The notes beneath the pieces were generated by a model. That model did not search any database, was not told the origin of the DNA, and worked only from the letters and a program-made list of their open reading frames with translations. From positions 1-11,048 of the forward strand of contig JAFQVC010000043.1 of the NCBI GenBank assembly GCA_017408205.1: DNA of 11,048 nt, in the 5' to 3' direction. A program made the translations under genes and the position numbers. Shown here piece after piece: positions 5,488 through 11,048 of this stretch. This stretch comes from Clostridia bacterium. Lineage in GTDB: Bacteria; Bacillota; Clostridia; Monoglobales; Firm-18. Position 1 is the stretch's first letter. Each line of letters begins with the position of its first letter.

Positions 5488-6600
5488 ATGGCAAAAACAA
5501 ACATAGTGGACTGGAAAACCATTACTGATTTCGTAATTGACGCTTTCGTGGGTTACGGAATTCCCAGAGAAGATGCAGAGATTTGTGCAGATGTTTTACT
5601 TGAATCAGACAAAAGAGGTATTGAATCTCACGGCGTTAACCGCTTTAAGCCGGTTTATCTTGACAGAATTAAAGACGGTATTCAGAACCCCGTTACAAAC
5701 TTTGAAATAATTAAAGAGACACCTACAACTGCAGTTGTTGACGGTCACGACGGTATGGGTCAGGTTATCGGCTGTAAAGCAATGAAAATGGCAATAGATA
5801 AAGCAAAAGAATACGGTATGGGTATGGTTGTTGTCCGTAACTCCTGCCACTACGGTATTGCAGGTTACTATACATCTATGGCAGCAAAACACGGTTGTAT
5901 CGGTATGACAGGTACAAATGCCCGTCCTACAGTTGCTCCTACTTTCGGTGTTGAGGGTATGTTTGGTACAAACCCCCTGACATTGGGCGTACCTACAGAT
6001 GAGGCATTTGACTTCAACTTTGACGCAGCAAGTTCTACATACCAGAACGGTAAACTTGAGTACTATGCACGTATCGGCAAAGATGCACCAAAAGGTGCAC
6101 TGATAACTACTGAAGGCAAGGAATATGTGGGTACTTCAGCTGATGCTCTTAAGGCAATGGGACGGGGCGAAGCGGCACTTTGCACTCTTGGCGGTCCCGG
6201 AGAAGAGGGCTGCGGTTATAAGGGCTACGGCTTTGCTATGTTTGTTGAACTTCTTTCTGCTGTATTGCAGGACGGAAGTTACGGGAAGGCATTGACAGGG
6301 AAAGACGAGAACGGGAACAAGGTTCCTTACCGCTTAGGACACTTCTTTATCGCTATTGACACAGACCATTTTCTTGGTGAAGATGTGTGCAGAAAGAAAG
6401 CAGGGGAAATTATCCGTGAGGTGCGTAATTCGAAAAAATCACCTGACGCGGAACGTATATATACAGCAGGTGAAAAAGAGTACGAAATTCGTCTTGCCCG
6501 TAAAGACGGCGTGCCGATTAATGAATCGGTACAGAAAGAGATTATTGCCATAAGAGATGAACTTGGACTTACACAATACAAATTCCCGTGGGAGGACTAA
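5488..6600 (+). CDS. Ldh2-family malate/(S)-lactate-type dehydrogenase
   Basis: A 370-residue cytosolic NAD(P)-dependent oxidoreductase of the Ldh2/YlbC/AllD/MdhII family, unrelated to the classical Rossmann-fold LDH/MDH. Visible motifs are ESHGVNRF (His48), the catalytic-site segment NSCHYGIAGYYTSMA (His121), GTNARPTVAPTFG, and the cofactor-contact sequence FGTNPLTLGVP (159-169), plus GCGYKGYGFAMFVELLSAVL (about 246-265) near the active site. Family members oxidise 2-hydroxyacids such as malate, lactate, sulfolactate or ureidoglycolate; substrate cannot be fixed by eye, but the malic enzyme 3 nt downstream favours malate/oxaloacetate. ATG 5488 is chosen for the GGAGGT site at 5475-5480; an upstream in-frame TTG at 5473 lies inside that site and is unlikely. 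Expression should depend on readthrough of the leader terminator. Confidence 0.88.
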   Translation: MAKTNIVDWKTITDFVIDAFVGYGIPREDAEICADVLLESDKRGIESHGVNRFKPVYLDRIKDGIQNPVTNFEIIKETPTTAVVDGHDGMGQVIGCKAMKMAIDKAKEYGMGMVVVRNSCHYGIAGYYTSMAAKHGCIGMTGTNARPTVAPTFGVEGMFGTNPLTLGVPTDEAFDFNFDAASSTYQNGKLEYYARIGKDAPKGALITTEGKEYVGTSADALKAMGRGEAALCTLGGPGEEGCGYKGYGFAMFVELLSAVLQDGSYGKALTGKDENGNKVPYRLGHFFIAIDTDHFLGEDVCRKKAGEIIREVRNSKKSPDAERIYTAGEKEYEIRLARKDGVPINESVQKEIIAIRDELGLTQYKFPWED

Positions 6601-6603
6601 TAA

Positions 6604-7776
6604 ATGGATATAAGACAGGAATCATTAAAAAAACATTATGAATGGAAGGGAAAAATTGAAGTTATTTCCCGTGCACCAATTAATTCAAGAGAGGACTTGT
6701 CTCTGGCATACACCCCCGGTGTTGCAGAGCCATGTCTTGAAATAAACAAGGACATTTCAAAATCCTACGAACTTACACGCCGTTCAAACCTTGTGGCAGT
6801 TGTTACAGACGGAACAGCAGTCCTTGGTCTTGGTGACATCGGGCCTGAAGCAGGTATGCCCGTAATGGAGGGCAAATGTGCACTTTTTAAAGCATTTGCA
6901 GACGTTGACGCTTTCCCTCTTTGCATCAAATCAAAGGACGTAGATGAAATTGTCCGTACAATTTACCTTTTGTCAGGAAGTTTCGGGGGTATTAACCTTG
7001 AAGACATTTCGGCACCCCGCTGCTTTGAAATTGAGCAGAAACTAAAAGAAATATGCGATATTCCGATTTTCCACGACGACCAGCACGGTACTGCTATCGT
7101 TGTTGCAGCGGCACTTATTAACGCATTAAAACTTGTTAAAAAGGAAATAGGAGAAGTTAAGGTGGTTATTAACGGCGCAGGTTCTGCAGGTATTGCTATC
7201 GGCAAACATCTTATGAATATGGGCGTTAAAAATCTTACTTTCTGCGACAGATTCGGCATAATCTGCGAAGGAGATGAAAACAACAACCCTGCTCAGGAGG
7301 AAGTAGCAAAGGTTACAAATCTTGACCGTAAAAAAGGTACACTTGCAGACGCCCTTGCAGGTGCTGATGTGTTTATCGGCGTATCTGCACCAAACCTTGT
7401 AACCCCTGATATGGTAAAATCAATGGCGAAAGATGCGGTGTTGTTCCCTATGGCGAACCCCACACCTGAAATTATGCCTGATGTTGCAAAAGCGGCAGGA
7501 GCAAGAGTTGTAGGTACAGGGCGTTCAGACTTCCCTAACCAGATAAACAACGTTCTTGCATTCCCCGGTATTTTCAGAGGTGCTCTTGACTGCAGAGCAA
7601 CCTGTATAAATGAAGAAATGAAGGTTGCAACTTCTGTTGCACTTGCGTCATTGATTCCTGATGATGAGATAACAGAAGAAAATATAATTGCCCCTGCTCT
7701 TGACAAGAGGGTAGCACAGGTTGTTGCCGAAGCAGTTATAAAGACGGCAAGAGAAACAGGCGTAGCAAGAATATAA
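6604..7776 (+). CDS. Malic enzyme, NAD(P)-dependent, short bacterial type
   Basis: A 390-residue decarboxylating malate dehydrogenase (malate + NAD(P)+ to pyruvate + CO2 + NAD(P)H), of the short type without the phosphotransacetylase-like tail of MaeB. Seen motifs: [14 protein letters not shown] with the proton-donor Tyr36, [18 protein letters not shown] with the catalytic Lys91, [18 protein letters not shown] with metal ligands Glu133/Asp134, [10 protein letters not shown] with Asp158/Asp159, the Rossmann loop [10 protein letters not shown] (191-200), and ANPTPEI (284-290). Asp215, after the second Rossmann strand, would favour NAD over NADP if it points into the ribose pocket; this is an inference. 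GGAGG at 6591-6595, within the end of the preceding gene, provides its ribosome binding site, and the 3-nt gap indicates translational coupling. A terminator follows, so the two enzymes form one unit. Confidence 0.95.
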   Translation: MDIRQESLKKHYEWKGKIEVISRAPINSREDLSLAYTPGVAEPCLEINKDISKSYELTRRSNLVAVVTDGTAVLGLGDIGPEAGMPVMEGKCALFKAFADVDAFPLCIKSKDVDEIVRTIYLLSGSFGGINLEDISAPRCFEIEQKLKEICDIPIFHDDQHGTAIVVAAALINALKLVKKEIGEVKVVINGAGSAGIAIGKHLMNMGVKNLTFCDRFGIICEGDENNNPAQEEVAKVTNLDRKKGTLADALAGADVFIGVSAPNLVTPDMVKSMAKDAVLFPMANPTPEIMPDVAKAAGARVVGTGRSDFPNQINNVLAFPGIFRGALDCRATCINEEMKVATSVALASLIPDDEITEENIIAPALDKRVAQVVAEAVIKTARETGVARI

Positions 7777-7782
7777 ATGAGT

Positions 7783-7815
7783 AGAAAAAGGTCTTTTGTG
7801 AAAAGACCTTTTTCT
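7783..7815 (+). terminator. Intrinsic terminator after malic enzyme gene
   Basis: A 15-bp perfect inverted repeat (7783-7797 with 7801-7815, core AAAAAGGTCTTTT) has a 3-nt GTG loop at full pairing, so the top pairs probably open. The T5 run at 7809-7813 lies within the 3' arm. It begins 6 nt after the stop codon. Confidence 0.88.
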
Positions 7816-7854
7816 ATTATTTTATGCCTTTTTCCTATCCCTGATTGTAAGCAC

Positions 7855-7883
7855 TTGATTATTTTAACAAAGAATGTTATAAT
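7855..7883 (+). promoter_or_regulatory. Sigma-A promoter with extended -10 for glpP
   Basis: TTGATT (7855-7860), a 17-nt spacer, and a perfect TATAAT (7878-7883) preceded by TGT (7875-7877). Initiation is expected near 7890, leaving a leader of about 18 nt that carries just the ribosome binding site. Confidence 0.85.
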
Positions 7884-7907
7884 TTTTTATAAGCGAGGTG
7901 TATTAAG

Positions 7908-8441
7908 GTGAACGAAAAAATAATTGCAGCGGTAAGAAGCAGCGAAGAATTAAATGAGGCGTTAAAATCTGATGTAGGTATGATTTTTATGCTTGCCCCG
8001 AATATTGATGATATAAACGTACAGGCAAAACTTGTGCACGATGCAGGTAAAAAGTTCTTTATACATATAGACCTTGCTGAAGGAATAGGAAAAGACGAAT
8101 ACGGAATACGGTTTGCCAAAAAACTTGGCGTTGACGGAATTATAAGTACAAGAACAAATATAATTAAAATGGCTTCAAGAGTGGGAGTTTCTACTGTTCA
8201 GCGTTTCTTCATTGTGGATTCTCATTCGGTGGATACAAGTATTGAGGCGGCAAAACAGTCAAAAGCCGATATGATAGAAATAATGCCCGGAACTGTGGCA
8301 AAGGTAATAAAGAGAATGAAAGAAAAACTTGAAATGCCTATAGTCGCAGGAGGCTTGGTTGAAACTTACGCTGAAATTGACGAGGCAATTTCCTGTGGTG
8401 CGGCGGCAGTTTCAACAGGTAAAAAAGAATTCTGGAAATAA
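7908..8441 (+). CDS. glpP: Glycerol-3-phosphate-responsive antiterminator GlpP
   Basis: A 177-residue protein of the GlpP family (a TIM-barrel-like fold), in which the B. subtilis member binds glycerol-3-phosphate and glp leader mRNA to prevent premature termination and stabilise message. Diagnostic segments are FFIHIDLAEGIGKDEYG (50-66), VDGIISTRTNIIKMA (75-89), VQRFFIVDS (97-105), DMIEIMPGTVAKVI (121-134), PIVAGGLVET (144-153) and CGAAAVSTGKKEFW (163-176), the last two forming a phosphate-binding region. The start is GTG 7908, supported by GAGGTG at 7895-7900. It has its own promoter and no glpF, glpK or glpD next to it, which is unusual. A MATE exporter follows after 46 nt. Confidence 0.93.
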   Translation: MNEKIIAAVRSSEELNEALKSDVGMIFMLAPNIDDINVQAKLVHDAGKKFFIHIDLAEGIGKDEYGIRFAKKLGVDGIISTRTNIIKMASRVGVSTVQRFFIVDSHSVDTSIEAAKQSKADMIEIMPGTVAKVIKRMKEKLEMPIVAGGLVETYAEIDEAISCGAAAVSTGKKEFWK

Positions 8442-8448
8442 ATTCTGT

Positions 8449-8482
8449 GGCTGTAGTAATTATAACTACAGTCCTGGGGGGA
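8449..8482 (+). promoter_or_regulatory. Hairpin next to the MATE ribosome binding site
   Basis: GGCTGTAGT (8449-8457) pairs with ACTACAGTC (8465-8473) over 9 bp with one G-U wobble and a 7-nt loop. No T-run follows. Two bases later comes the unusual Shine-Dalgarno GGGGGGA (8476-8482), 5 nt before the GTG start of the MATE gene. It may set mRNA processing or ribosome access; this is inference. Confidence 0.45.
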
Positions 8483-8487
8483 CTTAA

Positions 8488-9900
8488 GTGTTAAAGACAT
8501 TATTTAATGACAAAAAATTCTGGAGAACGGTATTTACTCTTGCCGTTCCCATTGGGATACAAAACTTACTGTCTGCATCTTTTACTTTGGTTGATACCCT
8601 TATGGTAGGACAACTGGGTGATGTCTGCCTTGCGGCAGTAGGTATGGCAGGACAATGGAGTTGGATACTCAGTTTCTTTACCTTTGGTATCTGTTCAGGG
8701 GCGTCTGTATTTTTCGCACAGTATTTTGGTGAGCAGAACAAGGAAGGAATAGTTCATACCTACGGTGTGGCACTTGTATCGGGAATACTGTGCTCTCTGG
8801 TGTTTATGATGGTTGGTATTTTCTGTCCCCAACTTGTTATTAAAATATTTAACCGTACACCCGAAGTATTACAGGCAGGAACGGACTATCTTAGGATTGT
8901 TGCATATTCCTATCCTGCAATTCTTATAAATATACTTATCAATACCGTACTTCGTTCTACTCACAGAGTAAAACTGCCTATGATTGTATCGCTGTTTACT
9001 ACAGTGTTAAATGCTTTTCTGGATTACGGACTTATTTTCGGTGCCTTCGGTTTGCCCGGAATGGGCATAAAAGGTGCAGCGGTTGCTACGGTAATATCTG
9101 CATGGTCGGGACCTGCCATTATACTTGTAGTTTCTGCATTTTTGCGGGATGAGATTTTTTATGCACCAATAAAAGAAATGTTCGGCTTTAAATTACCCTT
9201 TGTTAAAAAGTTTTATAAGCGTTGTTTCCCAGTTGTTCTTAATGAAACATTGTGGGGAATGGGGTCTTTTGTATATAATGCCCTTTTCTCAAATATGGGC
9301 TACGAATATACAGCGGCTATTTCTATTCTTCGTACTTTTGAAAATATTTCCATTTCTTTCTTTGTGGGGCTTACAAATGCAGCCTGTGTAATAGTAGGCA
9401 AAGACATAGGAAGTGGAGAAATAAAAAAAGGCGTTTTAAATGCAAAAAGATTTATGATTTTAGTGCCTTTAGTAAGCGTTTTTATAAGTGCAATAATTGT
9501 AATTTTCCGTAATCAGTTAGTAGGAATTTTCAATATGGGAAATATGATTTCGGAAAAAACACTGGTTTGTGCCAGAAGCATTATGCTTATTTATGCCCTG
9601 GAACTTCCTGTACGAAATATTCCTTATGTTGGAATTGTGGGCATATTCCGTTCCGGCGGAGATACCAAAAAAAGTATGCAGTATGATTTGTTGACTCTTT
9701 GGTGTGTTGCGGTGCCCGTAACTTTTATTGCGGCACTGGTATTTAAACTTCCTTTTGTAGCAGTGTTTTTGTGCAGTTACGTAAGCGAAGATTATTTAAA
9801 AGCATATTTGTGCATCAGGCATTTCAGGTCTAAAAAATGGATTAAACCAATTACAGAAACAGGGAAAAAGGCGTTGGCGGAATATTTGAAAGGGGAATAA
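8488..9900 (+). CDS. MATE-family multidrug/metabolite exporter
   Basis: A 470-residue integral membrane protein with about 12 hydrophobic segments. The N-terminal half has the MATE hallmarks: LAVPIGIQNLLSASFTLVDTLMVGQLGD (about 18-45) followed by LAAVGMAGQWSW, and in TM5-6 NAFLDYGLIFGAFGLPGMGIKGAAVATVIS (about 175-205). The C-terminal half repeats the pattern (MGSFVYNALFSNMGYEYTAA). MATE proteins export cationic drugs or metabolites using Na+ or H+ gradients; the substrate here is unknown. The start is a GTG at 8488, giving a normal MATE N-terminus just before TM1. It lies 46 nt after glpP without an evident promoter of its own, so co-transcription is likely; a functional tie to glycerol phosphate is not obvious. 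Confidence 0.92.
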   Translation: MLKTLFNDKKFWRTVFTLAVPIGIQNLLSASFTLVDTLMVGQLGDVCLAAVGMAGQWSWILSFFTFGICSGASVFFAQYFGEQNKEGIVHTYGVALVSGILCSLVFMMVGIFCPQLVIKIFNRTPEVLQAGTDYLRIVAYSYPAILINILINTVLRSTHRVKLPMIVSLFTTVLNAFLDYGLIFGAFGLPGMGIKGAAVATVISAWSGPAIILVVSAFLRDEIFYAPIKEMFGFKLPFVKKFYKRCFPVVLNETLWGMGSFVYNALFSNMGYEYTAAISILRTFENISISFFVGLTNAACVIVGKDIGSGEIKKGVLNAKRFMILVPLVSVFISAIIVIFRNQLVGIFNMGNMISEKTLVCARSIMLIYALELPVRNIPYVGIVGIFRSGGDTKKSMQYDLLTLWCVAVPVTFIAALVFKLPFVAVFLCSYVSEDYLKAYLCIRHFRSKKWIKPITETGKKALAEYLKGE

Positions 9901-9941
9901 ACAAAAATATACAGTGTTATACTTTTAAAAGGAGGATAACA

Positions 9942-10943
9942 ATGAGATATATTTCAAATAACAGCAGATACGATAGTATGGAATACAGAAAATGCGGAGA
10001 AAGCGGACTTAAACTTCCGAAAGTGTCCCTTGGTATGTGGCACAATTTCGGTAAAAACGATGATTTTGACAATATGAAAGAAATGTGTTTTACCGCTTTT
10101 GACAACGGTATTACCCATTTTGATTTAGCAAATAACTACGGTTTTCCGGATATTGGCAGTGCCGAAGAAAATACAGGCAGAATATTAAAACAACATTTTT
10201 CTTCATACAGAAACGAACTTATTATAAGTACTAAAGCGGGATACCGTATGTGGGAGGGACCTTACGGCGATTTCGGAAGCAGAAAATATCTTCTTTCAAG
10301 TCTTGACGACAGTTTAAAACGTTTAAAACTTGATTACGTTGATATATTTTACCACCACAGACCTGACCCCGATACGCCTCTTTATGAAACAATAGGTGCT
10401 CTTGACCAGGCGGTAAAAAGCGGCAAAGCGCTTTATGCGGGACTTTCAAATTATGACGGGAAAACAATGGAGGAGGCAGTAAAGATTTTTAATGAATTAA
10501 AATGCCCCTTTGTAATTAATCAGAACAGATACTCTATCCTTGACAGAACAATAGAAAATAACGGACTTTTGAAAAGTGCAGAAAAACAGAGGAAAGGTGT
10601 AATAGTTTTCAGTCCTTTAGCCCAGGGCGTTCTTACGGACAAGTATTTAAAAGGAATACCAAAAGACAGCAGAATAAGTAAAAGCGGAATATATTTGAAA
10701 GAATCAAACATTACTCCCACGCTTCTTGGCAAAGTTGAAAAACTCAATAACATTGCTAAAGAAAGAGGAGAAACCCTTGCACAGATGGCTCTTTCATGGG
10801 TGTTGTGCAAGGAGCAGGTTACAAGTGTGTTAATAGGTGCATCAAGCCCTCGCCAGATACTTGAGAATGTTAAAATATTGAAAAGCAAAAAATTCAGTGA
10901 AGATGAACTAAGACTTATTGATGAAATAAGCAAGGAGGGATAG
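9942..10943 (+). CDS. Aldo/keto reductase, YghZ-like (L-glyceraldehyde 3-phosphate reductase group)
   Basis: A 333-residue cytosolic (alpha/beta)8 NADPH-dependent aldo/keto reductase. The catalytic tetrad is visible: Asp61 and Tyr66 in THFDLANNYG, Lys98 in ISTKAGY, and His139 in DIFYHHRPD. Long stretches (LPKVSLGMWHNFG, SAEENTGRILKQHF, GGYR-like MWEGPYGDFGSRKYLLSSLD, FSPLAQGVLTDKYL, QMALSWVL, VTSVLIGASSPRQILENV) match my memory of E. coli YghZ/GpR (AKR14), which reduces L-glyceraldehyde 3-phosphate and methylglyoxal. It is about 13 residues shorter at the C-terminus. The start at ATG 9942 follows AAAAGGAGG (9927-9935). A response regulator gene begins 2 nt after its stop, so the two are likely co-transcribed. 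Detoxification of reactive triose phosphates or methylglyoxal is the best guess. Confidence 0.92.
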   Translation: MRYISNNSRYDSMEYRKCGESGLKLPKVSLGMWHNFGKNDDFDNMKEMCFTAFDNGITHFDLANNYGFPDIGSAEENTGRILKQHFSSYRNELIISTKAGYRMWEGPYGDFGSRKYLLSSLDDSLKRLKLDYVDIFYHHRPDPDTPLYETIGALDQAVKSGKALYAGLSNYDGKTMEEAVKIFNELKCPFVINQNRYSILDRTIENNGLLKSAEKQRKGVIVFSPLAQGVLTDKYLKGIPKDSRISKSGIYLKESNITPTLLGKVEKLNNIAKERGETLAQMALSWVLCKEQVTSVLIGASSPRQILENVKILKSKKFSEDELRLIDEISKEG

Positions 10944-10945
10944 GT

Positions 10946-11048
10946 ATGAGAATTTTGGTTGTTGATGACGACGTTAACATTTGTGAACTTTTAAGATTGT
11001 ATCTTGAAAAAGAAGGATGGGAAGTTCTTGTTGCATACAACGGCGTAA
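10946..11048 (+). CDS. Response regulator, receiver domain (partial, cut by window edge)
   Basis: Only the first 34 codons are present. They read MRILVVDDDVNICELLR, then LYLEKEGWEVLVAYNGV: the first strand with the acidic pocket residues (Asp7-Asp9), helix 1 and strand 2 of a CheY-like receiver, in the style of OmpR/PhoB regulators. The phosphorylated aspartate and the output domain lie beyond the window. AAGGAGGG at 10932-10939, inside the end of the aldo/keto reductase gene, is its ribosome binding site, and the 2-nt intergenic gap points to translational coupling. A histidine kinase gene often follows such regulators. Output domain type is inferred from the sequence style only. Confidence 0.9.
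   Translation, partial: MRILVVDDDVNICELLRLYLEKEGWEVLVAYNGV

Noticed and set aside
5427..5530. Possible leader peptide starting at TTG 5427 or GTG 5445 in the ldh2 leader
   Set aside because: The frame runs through the terminator hairpin into the ldh2 gene in another frame. It lacks a well-spaced binding site from TTG, and the codons show no run of one amino acid as in amino-acid attenuators. GTG 5445 has a GGAGAGG 9 nt upstream but is inside the stem.
5605..5892. Minus-strand Cys/His-rich open frame inside the ldh2 gene
   Set aside because: It is antisense to a well-supported gene, has no ribosome binding site, and its odd composition follows from reverse reading of that gene's codons.
6356..6553. 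Short plus-strand frame inside the ldh2 gene
   Set aside because: It overlaps the gene in another frame, resembles no known protein, and shows no initiation signal.
9915..9923. Extended -10 like TGTTATACT before the aldo/keto reductase
   Set aside because: No -35 at a proper distance (the nearest TTGAAA is 26 nt away), and initiation would fall inside the Shine-Dalgarno at 9927-9935.

Overview
The window looks like chromosomal DNA from a low-GC, Gram-positive anaerobe of the class Clostridia. Evidence for this is AT-rich codon use, near-perfect AAGGAGG ribosome binding sites, U-rich intrinsic terminators, and an rpsM-rpsK-rpsD-rpoA-rplQ order with rpsD inside the alpha operon (in Bacillus subtilis rpsD lies elsewhere). 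A GlpP-type antiterminator and a DtxR-like regulator of the short clostridial kind agree with this. Genus cannot be named from the sequence alone. No mobile element, CRISPR array, tRNA or rRNA was seen.

Layout. (1) 1-2586: end of the ribosomal protein/RNA polymerase alpha operon (S13 tail, S11, S4, RNAP alpha, L17), closed by a strong GNRA-loop terminator. (2) 2603-5125: a likely three-gene transcription unit with its own extended -10 promoter: a NagD-type HAD phosphatase, a 12-TM MFS transporter resembling organophosphate antiporters, and a short DtxR/MntR-like metal-dependent repressor. It ends in a terminator that also serves a convergent gene. (3) 5127-5345, minus strand: a 47-residue Cys/Gly-rich membrane microprotein, preceded by a sequence that fits a sporulation sigma-K promoter. 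(4) 5358-7815: a very strong sigma-A promoter, a leader RNA holding an 18-bp intrinsic terminator and a mutually exclusive upstream hairpin, then an Ldh2-family malate/(S)-lactate-type dehydrogenase and a malic enzyme, closed by a terminator. (5) 7855-9900: an extended -10 promoter, a GTG-started GlpP antiterminator, and a GTG-started MATE exporter. (6) 9942-11048: a YghZ-like aldo/keto reductase followed within 2 nt by the start of an OmpR-type response regulator cut off by the window edge.

How the genes work together. Region 4 is a malate/pyruvate/NAD(P) redox module that appears to be controlled by conditional transcription termination. Region 2 suggests transport and dephosphorylation of a small phosphorylated compound under a metal- or redox-linked regulator. 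GlpP normally responds to glycerol-3-phosphate, yet no glpF/K/D genes are present here, so its targets lie elsewhere, or possibly in the neighbouring leader.

Most of the window is ordinary core and metabolic sequence. The parts most worth a second look are the leader RNA at 5393-5487 and the small Cys-rich gene at 5127-5270 with its candidate sporulation promoter.
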